DNA from: Strigamia acuminata
Lineage: Eukaryota; Arthropoda; Chilopoda; Geophilomorpha; Linotaeniidae
Assembly (NCBI GenBank): GCA_949358305.1
Contig: OX442317.1
Span: 15,628,491 to 15,692,490 of the forward strand
Length of the DNA: 64,000 bases
Direction: 5' to 3'
Shown in pieces: positions 12,402 to 22,757 of the stretch. Made by a program: the position numbers and the translations under genes. The notes beneath the pieces were generated by a model, which ran no database searches, was not told the origin of the DNA, and worked only from the letters and a program-made list of their open reading frames with translations. How positions within the stretch are numbered: the first letter of the stretch is position 1; each line of letters starts with the position of its first letter.

Positions 12402-12871
12402 TGTAGGCCATTAAATCAATAAAGTGAGTCCAATCCTGATTTCAGTCTTTTGCATTACTAGCACAAATTGTGCCGCCATCTTTATTGCAGTGGAAAAACA
12501 TAACATGTGGTTTGAGGTTATTTGACCTCACAAACTATAGGGAGAACAAATCAATACTTCATTTAGTTGATTTGTCCTGTACACTATTAAAATATAAACA
12601 CAACTTAGGACAGAACAAATTTCTATAATACACAATGCTCATTTGAGCAGACGACGATTAAATAAGTCATTATATGGAGGGAAATCAGTTGTGGTACATA
12701 CACACGCAATTTATAAAAACAATAGCAACTGATTTACAATTCCGGGACATGATACAATGAAATACTAATCGCGTGACAATCGCGCTAATTCGGAAACGCA
12801 CGAAGTAATCTCTCCATCGTAAATCGGAACTGACTGTGACAACACTTGTCCCTAAACTTTACATATCAATA
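12402..12871 (-). repeat. element B 3' LTR
   Basis: 470 bp. The next bases (12872-12881, CCCCCTCTGG) are the complement of the purine tract that primes plus-strand synthesis. Confidence 0.95.
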
Positions 12872-12890
12872 CCCCCTCTGGACAACTTTG

Positions 12891-15800
12891 TCACAGATCA
12901 AAGATGTGCTCACACAATTCGGTCAGACGTGGGCGAGCCAACCATTTGGTTAACAAATCGGCTACGTTCAGTTTTCCAGGAACGTGCCGGATATCAAAGA
13001 TCTTGCTTTCATACAGATCGCGTAAATAATGGAAGCGAACCTCGATGTGTTTGTTCGCTTTATTTTCCACGCGGTTCTTACTATATTGTATTGCCGCTGT
13101 GCTATCAGCTAAGACACAGGGCTGCAAATTCCCAAAGTAGTCGAACATCACCGACATGTTGAAAAGCCTCTTAAGCCATATCAGTTCCCTGACGCCATCA
13201 ACAATGGCCACAAACTCCGACTCCATCACGGATAACGTGGTCATCTTCTGCTTTCTACACGACCACGAAACCGGAACACCGCCCAGGAAAACTACATGAC
13301 CTCCGAAACTCCTTCGTTGGTCTACATCAGTAGCGTATGACGCATCGGTAAATACCGTCAGCAAAGCACTTTTGCATCTCGAGAGATCAATACAATAATC
13401 CTCAGTACTTTTCAGGTACCTGAGTACCTGCAATAACATATTAACATGTCTCTGAGAATGTCGCTCGTTGTATTGGGAGAGCACAATGGTGGAAAATAGT
13501 ATGTCTGGTCTGGTTCGCGACGCCAAAAACAGAAGACTACCAACCAGCGATCTGTAGGGGAACACGGTGTCAATTTGTTCGTCCTTCTTCACCCCCATTA
13601 TCATAGTACCTACCGCCCCAGGTAAATGAACTTTATGCGACCCATCGATTTTGAAATGAGCACACAATCTCTCGATATACTTGCGCTGATGGATTAAGAT
13701 CTTACCATTCACACGCGTAAATTCTATGCCTAGCAAAAGGGTCACTGGCCCAAGGTTTACCATTTGGAAATGGTCTGTTATCCAGGACAGGACATCTTTT
13801 TCGATCTTCTCGTTGCGTGAAAAGATGACTAAGTCATCGACATAGACGACTAACACTACATCTCTGTCCATACAATAAACGCAGTTAAAACCAGGGACCG
13901 GTTTAAATCCTATGTGCAACAGTCTGTCGTGCAACCTTTCGAACCACATACGGCCCGACTGGTGCAGGCCGTATAAAGCTTTATAAAGCTTCCAACACTT
14001 TCCAACATTCTGTTGCGTTTGGAACCCCTTTGGAATGCTCATATATTGGACCTCGTCCAAGTCTCCATAGAGATATGCGGATTTTATATCCGCATGTGTG
14101 TCTCTCCAGTTCATGAGGACAACCAACATGCAAAATAACACCAAGATAACAACAAAATTCACCACAGGTGAAAACACCTCGGTGAAATCTATACCCGGTC
14201 GCTGTTTGAAACCTTGGGCGACCAGTCTCGCTCGATGACGTCTTATAACCCCGGTATTATCTCTCTTGATCTTATAGATCCATTTGCTGCCTAGCAATTG
14301 TTGGTCTTTCTCACAATCAACTTCCTCGTAGACTTTCCTTTCGTTAAATATGTCAATTTCCTCTTGCATTGCGTCAACCCATTCTGTCCTTCGTTCGCCT
14401 TTAATTGCCTCCTCGTAGGTGTTGGGCTCAAGCGCACAACAACCAGCAAATGGGTTCGGAAGATCTTCATTTTGAGTTTTCCCCGAAAAATCAAACAAGT
14501 CCGCCGCAAACTCGTATCCGTTTGCTTGACACCAATGCAATGCCTCAATTCTGCTGCGGAGCCTTTTCTTGTCTGGCGCTACATAATGCGCATAGGTCGT
14601 CCCAGCATCTCTTCCCGTTTGTCTAACATATGGTCTCACATCCCAGTCATTCATGTTCAATTTCAATAAAGGAACACCCCCAATTGTTACATCCCCTTGA
14701 CCCCCTCTAACATTAGGAGAAGCCAACAATGCTTCCTGAAAAACCTCTTCATCATCACTGGTTTCGTCAGTTGGTTCTCCAGTAAATTCGATTAACCGTG
14801 GTTTTTGAAAAACCGTGTGTTTTGGGGTCTGGGGTAATGGCAGTTTCGTGACTGGCAATGCTGTTGATATAATGGGCACCGTTGGAGCAGGTAATCCGGC
14901 ACCTGGAACAGGGGGAACTTGAACCGGGGGAACCAGACCCGGTGAAGGTTGGCTTGGTGTAGGAACAGGAACATGAACCGGTGCCAATCTCACTGGAATT
15001 GGTGTTTCATCGTCCGATTCGAGTCCCAAGTCACTCACATTAAAGTATTCAAAACTCTGTGACTGTTCCTTTCCTCTCCCATTAATGTTATTCCCCTTTT
15101 CATACCAGTATTCATTCTCATTAACGGTAACATGTTTCGACCCAAAAATCTTGTTACGCGATGGGTCCCAGATGCGGTATCCCTTTGTGTCAGTACAATA
15201 ACCTACAAGGGCTCCAACCCAAGCTCTTGGCTCTAATTTGCTATGTCGTTGTTGGGCAGGGATATGTGTATAACACTTTGACCCAATGCATCTTAGATGC
15301 CTAACTGAAGCCCTTTTATTATAAAATACATTATAGGGGGAACGATTGTTCAATTTCGGATGTGGGTATAAGTTTTTAATATAAACAAGAGTTACCGCTA
15401 ACTCTCCCCACAACCTCTTGGGAAGACCCGTTTCGATTAACATTGCTCTCACCCCCTCTAAGATTAGGCGGTTGGCCCGCTCGGCCACAGAATTCATTTC
15501 GGGCGAATATGCATTCGTCCGCTCGCATTTAATTCCTTCTTGTTGAGCATAGTCTTCCCATTCCTTGGATATAAATTCACCCCCTCTGTCAGTTCGTACC
15601 GCTTTGACCTTTTTAGATGTAGAGCGTTCGATCTCTTTTTGCCAAATCTTAAAAATCCCTAATACATCACTTTTCTTCTTCATGATGTATATCCACATAA
15701 AGCGTGAAAAATCGTCCACTATAAGTAGGAAATAATTCCCACCCCCAAGGGTTTTAGTTTGGCTTGCCCCCCAGACGTCCATATGAACAAGGTCTAATAT

Positions 15801-17627
15801 GCCTTTGGTCAAAATTTGTCCGATCGGAGGAAACCCCGCACGCGTCTTTTTCGCTCTAATGCACGCGTCACACGGGTCCATGTCTTTATTAGACAATTTC
15901 ACTCCAAAAATATCTGTTGACTTTTCCATGTCAACAATACCCTTCGTGTGTAAATGTGCCATCCGGCCGTGCCAATAACTAATATCTAACCCTTTATCTG
16001 CCTTTACATTAGGTTGAACCCCTTTAACTCTGTCGGCCGGAAGCGCACTCACGTCAATTCCGCCGGAAACAGTTAAAGTCTTTGGAGTTTTACTGCCCTT
16101 AATGCCCTTCGGTGTTGTCAACACCTCACAGTAAGACGGTTTCGTAATTTCGCTCGCCTGCGTTACGCATTCACTCGGGTTAGTATTAGGTAAAACGCTA
16201 TTATTTACAACATTAACACTTTCAGTAACATCTGATTGGTTAGTAATCGGATTACTTATGCCAGGTGCTTCCGCATGCGTCGGAATTGCACTTGCATTTA
16301 CAGAAGGAACCGCAATCTGACAAGAACTCTTGTACATTCTATCCGACTGACGCATGGCGGTCAGTATTGGTTCCGTAATCCGTTGTTTGAAAATGACCAT
16401 TTTCCCTTCACCAACTCGGGTTATATACCCAGCCTCATCAGTGCGACCGAGGGAAATCAAATTTTTAGTAAAATTTGGTGCATAAAACACATTCTTTAAT
16501 ATGAATGGGTGCCCTTGAGATTTATCCCTTGATTCGAGCTTTATATCTCCTACCCCATCAATTTTGGATGAACCCTCACCCAATCGCACTGAATAATTCG
16601 AAAGAGGCTTATAATTCACAAAACCATGTTTAGTGAAGGTAAAATGGTCCGTGGCACCAGTGTCCACGTACCACGCCATGTCTTGCACCCCCGATGATGT
16701 TACAAATGAAGACACGGTTGTCGTTGATTGTCCAATAGTCTGCTGAAGCGATGTGTAGAATCCTTCCAGTTCCTCAGAAGAGCTCAGGTTAGCTTTCCTT
16801 CCCCGTGCACGGCCTCGGCCTTTGCCGCGCCCACGAGACTGAGAAATGTTCGATGCAGATTTGGTCGGCACAATCGTAAAGCCCTGTTTCGATGAAGGGC
16901 AATCGCGTGAAAAGTGTCCTTTTCCGCCGCAGTTATAGCAAACAGTTCCTTTTGGCTGTGACCGTTGTGGGTTCGTCGCATAAGCTCCCGTTGCAGATGC
17001 AGTCGCATCCCTCGGCGCAGTCCCACCATGGGTCCTGTTATACTCAGCAAGGAGCCTTTCTTTGACTTTCGCGACCGTGAAGTCGGCTTTGTCCCAGTGG
17101 TACACGATGGATTTTAGAGCCTCGTATTCAGGCCCGAGGAAATCCAAATATTGGAACGCGATTTCCTTTTCCGTTAAAGTAATGTCCACGTCCTTTAACT
17201 CTATCGCCTTCCTGTCCACCCTAGACGTGAACACGACCATGTCGTCCCCTGGAAGCATTTGGAGCTGTAAAAACTCCCGGCGTAGCCTGGCTTGTCGCGC
17301 CATCGTGGTCGGCTGGTACGCCGTTTTTAACGCGTCCCACGCTCCCTTTGCTGTTTTATGTGCAACAGCAACCCCTTTTTGCGCTTCTGTGCAGCCAAGA
17401 CAAATGGAGGAACGTGCACGGGATTCGCGTGCCTGAAAATCGCGTTTCTCCTTCGGAGAGGCCGTTACGGCCAATGCTGGCTCAGTTCCAACAACGTGGC
17501 TCCAGACTCCTTGGTGCTCTAAATAGAGCTGCATATCTACTGCCCATGAGTCATAATTGTTGCCATCAAGTTTGCGAATGTTTACATTGAATGGCTTGGA
17601 AAAATCTTCCATATTTTCACTAGCCAT
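12891..17627 (-). CDS. element B gag-pol polyprotein
   Basis: About 1578 residues from the ATG at 17627 (M-A-S-E-N). An in-frame codon 21 residues upstream lacks Gag homology. Gag lies N-terminal and ends with a CCHC knuckle (CYNCGGKGHFSRDCP, about residue 230). Protease has VDTGATDH near residue 320. The pre-integrase zinc segment is near 546-600. The integrase core has HMDVWG (about 616), DRGGEF (about 679) and NSVAERAN (about 715), where most relatives have NGVAERxN. RT has VVYVDDLVIF (about 1261) and RNase H has TDASY (about 1430) and MESEFVAI (about 1467). One frame encodes the whole polyprotein, so the Gag:Pol ratio must be set by other means such as splicing. No stops or frameshifts are visible. 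Confidence 0.95.
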   Translation of the reverse strand: MASENMEDFSKPFNVNIRKLDGNNYDSWAVDMQLYLEHQGVWSHVVGTEPALAVTASPKEKRDFQARESRARSSICLGCTEAQKGVAVAHKTAKGAWDALKTAYQPTTMARQARLRREFLQLQMLPGDDMVVFTSRVDRKAIELKDVDITLTEKEIAFQYLDFLGPEYEALKSIVYHWDKADFTVAKVKERLLAEYNRTHGGTAPRDATASATGAYATNPQRSQPKGTVCYNCGGKGHFSRDCPSSKQGFTIVPTKSASNISQSRGRGKGRGRARGRKANLSSSEELEGFYTSLQQTIGQSTTTVSSFVTSSGVQDMAWYVDTGATDHFTFTKHGFVNYKPLSNYSVRLGEGSSKIDGVGDIKLESRDKSQGHPFILKNVFYAPNFTKNLISLGRTDEAGYITRVGEGKMVIFKQRITEPILTAMRQSDRMYKSSCQIAVPSVNASAIPTHAEAPGISNPITNQSDVTESVNVVNNSVLPNTNPSECVTQASEITKPSYCEVLTTPKGIKGSKTPKTLTVSGGIDVSALPADRVKGVQPNVKADKGLDISYWHGRMAHLHTKGIVDMEKSTDIFGVKLSNKDMDPCDACIRAKKTRAGFPPIGQILTKGILDLVHMDVWGASQTKTLGGGNYFLLIVDDFSRFMWIYIMKKKSDVLGIFKIWQKEIERSTSKKVKAVRTDRGGEFISKEWEDYAQQEGIKCERTNAYSPEMNSVAERANRLILEGVRAMLIETGLPKRLWGELAVTLVYIKNLYPHPKLNNRSPYNVFYNKRASVRHLRCIGSKCYTHIPAQQRHSKLEPRAWVGALVGYCTDTKGYRIWDPSRNKIFGSKHVTVNENEYWYEKGNNINGRGKEQSQSFEYFNVSDLGLESDDETPIPVRLAPVHVPVPTPSQPSPGLVPPVQVPPVPGAGLPAPTVPIISTALPVTKLPLPQTPKHTVFQKPRLIEFTGEPTDETSDDEEVFQEALLASPNVRGGQGDVTIGGVPLLKLNMNDWDVRPYVRQTGRDAGTTYAHYVAPDKKRLRSRIEALHWCQANGYEFAADLFDFSGKTQNEDLPNPFAGCCALEPNTYEEAIKGERRTEWVDAMQEEIDIFNERKVYEEVDCEKDQQLLGSKWIYKIKRDNTGVIRRHRARLVAQGFKQRPGIDFTEVFSPVVNFVVILVLFCMLVVLMNWRDTHADIKSAYLYGDLDEVQYMSIPKGFQTQQNVGKCWKLYKALYGLHQSGRMWFERLHDRLLHIGFKPVPGFNCVYCMDRDVVLVVYVDDLVIFSRNEKIEKDVLSWITDHFQMVNLGPVTLLLGIEFTRVNGKILIHQRKYIERLCAHFKIDGSHKVHLPGAVGTMIMGVKKDEQIDTVFPYRSLVGSLLFLASRTRPDILFSTIVLSQYNERHSQRHVNMLLQVLRYLKSTEDYCIDLSRCKSALLTVFTDASYATDVDQRRSFGGHVVFLGGVPVSWSCRKQKMTTLSVMESEFVAIVDGVRELIWLKRLFNMSVMFDYFGNLQPCVLADSTAAIQYSKNRVENKANKHIEVRFHYLRDLYESKIFDIRHVPGKLNVADLLTKWLARPRLTELCEHIFDL

Positions 17628-18744
17628 GATGCGATGCGTAGCACAATACACAAAATCACTTAGAATCACAACACTTGCAAAATATAACACTTAACCCACC
17701 AAAAATTAGGCGAAAAATAATACAATTCCACCCGGGGTACAGCTCAATAAGTGAGCACAACTTCTCCGACTAGTCGCTACAAGGACCTCCGACCGACACA
17801 CCTGGGGTCGCGGGAAAATCCCCTTGCTTCGAGCAAGCCTAGCCGAAAATAAGACGACACTAGGCGAATGCCTAAAGGGTGCCGAATATATTAAAGGGCC
17901 CAAACAAAACCTTAATAATATTCACAAATAATTTCGAACCCAAATATATACACTTAAATGATGTGAAGATGGCAAGTTGTGATGTTTTCAGTGCTGGAAA
18001 TCGTTGGCTTTCACTTGTGCACCTGGCACAAGGCTTAACCGGTCCCAGCGATGCGCAGATACACTTCACGTGCAAATCCGCGATGCGTTCCGGCTCGTCG
18101 CACGAAACGCGTCCAAAAATGGAAAATATCGATCCAAATTGACCCGTACCGATGCTCTGGTCGTTGTACGAACGTCGTACGTTCGTATCCAACTCGTTAT
18201 AGGCGAGCGACGTCTTGAAAACGTTGTGGAAATTAATTCCGGTCGCCGCTGGCGAAAAATGCTTCGTTTTCGACGAAAACCTCTTCAAATCGTCCCGAAA
18301 CCAGTCCCAATCGATTCCTTGGGTCTGTTTCTGGTCCCCCGTCGTTAATTCCAGCGCTGGGATCCACACGTTGACTCGATGACAGCCCGAATCCGTCCTT
18401 AAACACAGGTCGCACTGGGCGCCGCCATTTTGAAATGACGCGTCATCGTGCGAATGAAAACAAGAAAAATGGCTTATAATACGCCGAAATAAATGCAAAA
18501 AGTACTTCACTGTGTTCCTGATATTTATACAGCTGATTCTACGGTGATTCAACACCGTTTGTGGTCGAAATTTGTCCGAAACGATCGATCCTGCTTCGGG
18601 TCGCAATTCGCGGACTTCACTGCTCGGCGACGTGCGGGAAACGTTTCGTATCGCCCGCCCCTCGTTTTCCGTGCGTCGTGGCCGCTCCAGATGTGGAAAA
18701 TCGCCGAGAAAGTATGAATTTCGACAGGAACTCACCCACGCAAG
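17628..18744 (-). other. element B 5' leader with a 287-codon open frame
   Basis: About 1.1 kb separates the primer-binding site from the Gag start. An open frame of 287 codons (17872-18735) begins just after the primer site. It shows no motif I recognise, although CDLCLRTDSGCHR and CARCTSESQRFPAL contain paired cysteines. It could be a small leader gene, part of a spliced mRNA, or a chance opening in young sequence. Confidence 0.35.
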
Positions 18745-18756
18745 CCTCTGCTACCA
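18745..18756 (-). promoter_or_regulatory. element B primer-binding site (initiator Met tRNA)
   Basis: In element sense this reads TGGTAGCAGAGG, complementary to the 3' end of animal initiator-Met tRNA. Two bases separate it from the 5' LTR, and this is where minus-strand DNA synthesis would start. Confidence 0.85.
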
Positions 18757-18758
18757 CT

Positions 18759-19228
18759 TGTAGGCCATTAAATCAATAAAGTGAGTCCAATCCTGATTTC
18801 AGTCTTTTGCATTACTAGCACAAATTGTGCCGCCATCTTTATTGCAGTGGAAAAACATAACATGTGGTTTGAGGTTATTTGACCTCACAAACTATAGGGA
18901 GAACAAATCAATACTTCATTTAGTTGATTTGTCCTGTACACTATTAAAATATAAACACAACTTAGGACAGAACAAATTTCTATAATACACAATGCTCATT
19001 TGAGCAGACGACGATTAAATAAGTCATTATATGGAGGGAAATCAGTTGTGGTACATACACACGCAATTTATAAAAACAATAGCAACTGATTTACAATTCC
19101 GGGACATGATACAATGAAATACTAATCGCGTGACAATCGCGCTAATTCGGAAACGCACGAAGTAATCTCTCCATCGTAAATCGGAACTGACTGTGACAAC
19201 ACTTGTCCCTAAACTTTACATATCAATA
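18759..19228 (-). repeat. element B 5' LTR
   Basis: 470 bp, the partner of 12402-12871. It should carry the promoter and start of element B's RNA. It is followed on the plus strand by the target duplication ACCTT. Confidence 0.95.
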
Positions 19229-20254
19229 ACCTTCACCCAAAAGGATGAAATAATTGGAGACTGGCTTGTAATTGATGAAACGATCACGCTCTGGACACAC
19301 GTGGTCGGAAGATCCCGAATCGATGAGCCACTCATTCGATGAAGCCGAAGACACATTCGATTCCGATCGCGCGAAGAAATTGAACCCGGTAACCACGTTT
19401 GAAGAAACAGTGGCTGTCTGCGGAGCACCACCACCGCGTCCACGCTTGCGGTTGCGCGAGTTCGAGCGTCGACCACGATTGGCGGATGGAGCGGAAGAGG
19501 CAGCGCCCTGGACACGGGGTTTGGGGCACTTGTTCGCGTAGTGTCCCATTTCTTTGCAGTTAAAACACTGAATCTGCGATAACGGTCGAAAGGGCTTATT
19601 CGGCATACCCGAAGTCGAACTAGTAGACTGCAAACTAGTCGATGATCCCGAATCGGCACTCTTTATCTTTAACCGATTAAATTCCGAAAGAAGATGGTCG
19701 GTGACCGCTTTCAAGGTGAAATCCGCCTTGGACCAATGGTAGATCGTTTGCACGGTCGCCTCGTACGAATCCGGTAAAAAATCCAGAAGTTGATAGGCGA
19801 CATCCGAATCCGAAAACTTGACATCCAATTCAACTAAAACCGCACGGGCTTTGGTAACGCGGCTTACGAAGACTGACATATCTTCATTTGGAAGTAATCG
19901 CATCATGAGGAAATCACGTCGGAGTTTCGCAATTCGGGCAAGCGAAGTCGGTTGAAATGTGGCTTTCAATGCCACCCAGGCGTCGCGAGCGGTGTCGGCA
20001 GCGAGAACGATGTCCTGATATTGTGGCTCAACAAATAAGCCAAGCAAGGCTTTTGCACGTTTGGAGCGGTCATCGTGCAGTTGTTTGCGAGTATCATCCC
20101 ACGCATCGTTCTTCACGGGAGGTTTCTCGTCGATAAACTGGTCGACGCCTTTCTCGAGCAACAAAAACTGGATGTTGCGAGACCAGGACTCGTAATTGTC
20201 CGCATTTAGCCGTGTAATGGAAAAATGGTGCGTGAATTTGTCGGATTCTGCCAT
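19229..20254 (-). CDS. element A gag and protease start (5' part of gag-pol)
   Basis: The start is ATG at 20254 (M-A-E-S-D-K). The Gag region resembles Copia Gag (UBN2-like), with a CCHC knuckle CFNCKEMGHYANKCP near residues 230-245. Protease has LIDSGSSDHV near residue 310. The frame runs into element B just after the motif LGEG. Across the insertion it continues in frame at 12401 once one copy of the duplication is removed, so a single insertion is the only break. Before it, A would have encoded one polyprotein of roughly 1500 residues. Confidence 0.93.
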
Positions 20255-21469
20255 CGTATTGTAACCAATCGAAAAGCGGTGTTGAAGAGCGGTGTATTGC
20301 GAAAATAAAATTCAGCCGTAGCGATAAAAATCAGCAATTACGCGCAAGGGAACCGTTGACGATGTTCGAGGCGGATATCCAACGAATGGGCTATACAGGT
20401 TACTAGTTAACCCGTCTAAACAGTGGCCGTTTAGGAGTTGTCGGGAATTAACGGCCCTGTGGCCCCCGGATACTCCACTGTCGGGCACGGCAAAATAAAT
20501 ACAATGGTCAAAGTGCAATGACCAAGGCAAGGAATCAAATCTGCAAAAATAATTAAATTCTTGCAGAATTAATTCCAGGATCCTAAACCGGGTCCCCCAA
20601 AAGATTCACAGAGTTTCACGACAGGGAAGGCGAAAAAGAAATAAATAAGAATGAAAAAGAGGTGAATGAAATCAAATTCACAGTAGATTCCCTGTTGCGC
20701 ACACCGGGGTGCGATAAATCCTTCGAAATCGTTGAAAATCCCGTAAGAATCGCTGGCAAACGTCTGCCACTTCGTGTTTGACTTCGAACACGGAATTAAA
20801 TGCATAAATCGTCGTTTTTGACGAAAATCTGCAAAATAATAAGCAAAAAGTACATGAGACACATGAATTTAGTCCGAAATTCGATGAAAATTGTCCGAAA
20901 TTTGATGAAAATCGTCGAAAATCTCGAAAATCAGTCCACAAAAAGGCGTATCGTCGTGTGCCGCCCTCGTGTTCGTTTCCAGCGAACAGAACACGAAAAA
21001 AAACATAAAAGTACACAAATCCGACTGAAAAGTACTCACAATGCTTGTGAAAACAAGCACACAATCCCAAAAAACCTCGGCACAGCACACTGTTGATGAA
21101 AAACACGAAACGCGGTGAAAATTCACGGCAAAATTCACGGCAAAATTCGACTCGTAGATCGCACAGAATTATGGCGTAAAAACGATGAAAATTGGTCCGA
21201 AAATCACGAAAAATACCGCAAAAACCACTCACGATCGTTCTAAACATCAATCCAACACTGCTGGCGGTCATAAAGACTCGCAGGCACCGCAAATAATTCG
21301 GGAATCATCGAATCAAGTCGGGCAAACAGTGGGACGAAGATGCGGGCGGCCATCTTGGATGGAGCGAGCAATCGATAAGCGGGAATGAGGTGGCCGAAAA
21401 TCACTGTAACAACTCGAAAAAATGCCGTAATTTCAACCAAAAAGCACTCACAGATGATGTTTAGTCCTT
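20255..21469 (-). other. element A 5' leader
   Basis: About 1.2 kb of untranslated leader between primer site and Gag, with short hairpins (for example around 20697-20717 and 20777-20796). It shares the 19-base block AGTTTCACGACAGGGAAGG (20612-20630) with the leader of element I. No convincing gene; open frames of 204 and 98 codons lie in A/T-rich repetitive text. Confidence 0.6.
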
Positions 21470-21483
21470 ATCCTCTGCTACCA
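21470..21483 (-). promoter_or_regulatory. element A primer-binding site (initiator Met tRNA)
   Basis: In element sense TGGTAGCAGAGGAT directly touches the 5' LTR. It matches 14 bases of the complement of an animal initiator-Met tRNA 3' end. Confidence 0.88.
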
Positions 21484-21796
21484 TGTTGTTTTTAGAAGAG
21501 ATGAGGCAGGAAAAACAAAATAAACATCGTTTATTTGCGAGTGCAGCTTTGCACACGTAAAGGAAAATATTTACAAGTGATAAAAAGGTAAACTCAAAAG
21601 GTGATACATAAACTTGGGTTAAACAAAACCCGATAAACGAAATTTAACAAACAAAGCAATGTCAAATACGGGATCTCATTTGATCCATACAGAAATCAAT
21701 GTTCACTAATTTATAAACCGATAAATATCAAAACAGCAAGATGAACATTGAGAATAAATAGCAAACAATCAATCTCGGGGAACAAAAAGGCCAACA
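21484..21796 (-). repeat. element A 5' LTR
   Basis: 313 bp, partner of 8413-8725, followed by target duplication AAATA. Confidence 0.93.
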
Positions 21797-22016
21797 AAAT
21801 ACAATCGTTTCGACGGTGCGCGTGGAAATTACATGCCGCTCAATGCTCGCCTGCTGCGGCCGGGGAGATTGCAATTTCCCGTCGAGCAAACAAACACAAA
21901 AACCCACCAAATTTTCAACTTTTCCCATTTTAAAAAACAATTAAATATTCTTTAAATTAATAATCAACAATAAAATACCAAAAAAATCAATTCTTAAACA
22001 ACTTAACAATTTTTGT

Positions 22017-22308
22017 TTTTGTGCTGCATGGGAACCAAAAAATTGGTTGACGCGAGCTTGTGACATGCGCTGCACAGCCTCGCGAATCCTAAGTGCGTCC
22101 TCAGCCATACGCGTCGGCCTTGACGCGCGCGTTTAGACGCGCACATGTGAACTTAGCTTCATATGTGCGCGTCCAGATGCGCTCGTCTAGACGACCGCGT
22201 CAGGGCCGACGCGTATAGTTGTGGATGCCTCTAGGATTCGTGAGGCTGTGCAGCGCGTGTCATAAGCGCGTCTCAATTAATTTTTTTTATTCTCATGCTG
22301 CACGTCGT
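22017..22308. repeat. imperfect palindrome, arms about 140 bp
   Basis: The sequence folds back on itself around 22158. The left arm carries TGACATGCGCTGCACAGCCT, ATACGCGTCGGCC and GACGCGCACATGTGAA; the right arm carries their near-perfect reverse complements. Outer flanks GTGCTGCATG and CATGCTGCAC extend the symmetry. No open frame is present, and it looks like a non-autonomous hairpin or foldback element. Confidence 0.8.
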
Positions 22309-22559
22309 TTTGAATTAACAATACTCGAAAATAGTCGTTTTAACTTTGAAAATAATTGTTTTAATTTCGAAAATATTCGCTTTCATATCAAAGTGTCCAT
22401 TCTCACGCTATATAATGTTTAATACGTAATTTTATTATAAAAAATTTCCAATGTATAAACTTTATTTCTGTTTTCAGTTTCCTGATATGATTAAAGAAAA
22501 TCCTAAATATTATTTCCAAACATTTATCAAATTCTTTTCAAAAGCAGTTGTGGAGGCGT

Positions 22560-22757
22560 CTACTACGAACGTGTCATCGTGGGCGTCAAATTTGAATATT
22601 TTTAACTTTCTGCGTTTGCACGAATTCGCAGAATTCGTCCACTGGCATCGTGGCGACGCATGGTCGACATTTTGTATTCATATGTGACGCGCACTCTATT
22701 TACTCACGTAGAACACACGAATCGCGCGCGTCAACGCGCACATGTAAATTTAGTTTC
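22560..22757 (+). repeat. dispersed repeat, inverted relative of 8081-8305
   Basis: Aligns with the reverse complement of 8081-8305 over about 200 bp with many substitutions. It ends in CGCGCGTCAACGCGCACATG, the same end motif. It directly abuts the foldback structure to the right. Confidence 0.6.

Larger units (their letters stand above)
12402..19228 (-). mobile_element. Copia element B (complete, nested in A)
   Basis: Element B is 6827 bp with two 470-bp LTRs (12402-12871 and 18759-19228) that look identical by eye. The 5-bp duplication ACCTT lies at 12397-12401 and 19229-19233. LTR ends are TATTGA...CCTACA in element sense, so the 5' end is TA rather than the usual TG. A Met-initiator primer-binding site and a purine tract are in place and the single gag-pol frame is intact. 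This is a very recent insertion and a candidate active element. Confidence 0.96.
8413..21796 (-). mobile_element. Copia element A (complete, interrupted by element B)
   Basis: Element A is bounded by 313-bp LTRs (8413-8725 and 21484-21796) that start TGTTGG and end AACA in element sense. Both sides carry the exact 5-bp duplication AAATA (8408-8412 and 21797-21801). A primer-binding site for initiator Met tRNA touches the 5' LTR and a purine tract flanks the 3' LTR. Removing element B with its duplication (12402-19233) leaves about 6.55 kb. The gag-pol frame is otherwise unbroken and the LTRs differ at one position by eye (8670 versus 21741), so A was young when B hit it. Confidence 0.95.

Noticed and set aside
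12409-12411. ATG at 12411 as the start of element A pol
   Set aside because: The codon lies in the LTR of element B; the real frame enters from the gag part at 19229-20254.
20678-21292. 204-codon frame rich in Phe, Cys and Arg in the element A leader
   Set aside because: Low-complexity, A/T-driven composition with no motif; overlapping open frames on both strands argue for chance.
21470-21483. CCTCTGCTACCA segments as tRNA gene ends
   Set aside because: They abut or nearly abut Copia LTRs at three sites and lack the rest of a tRNA; they are primer-binding sites.
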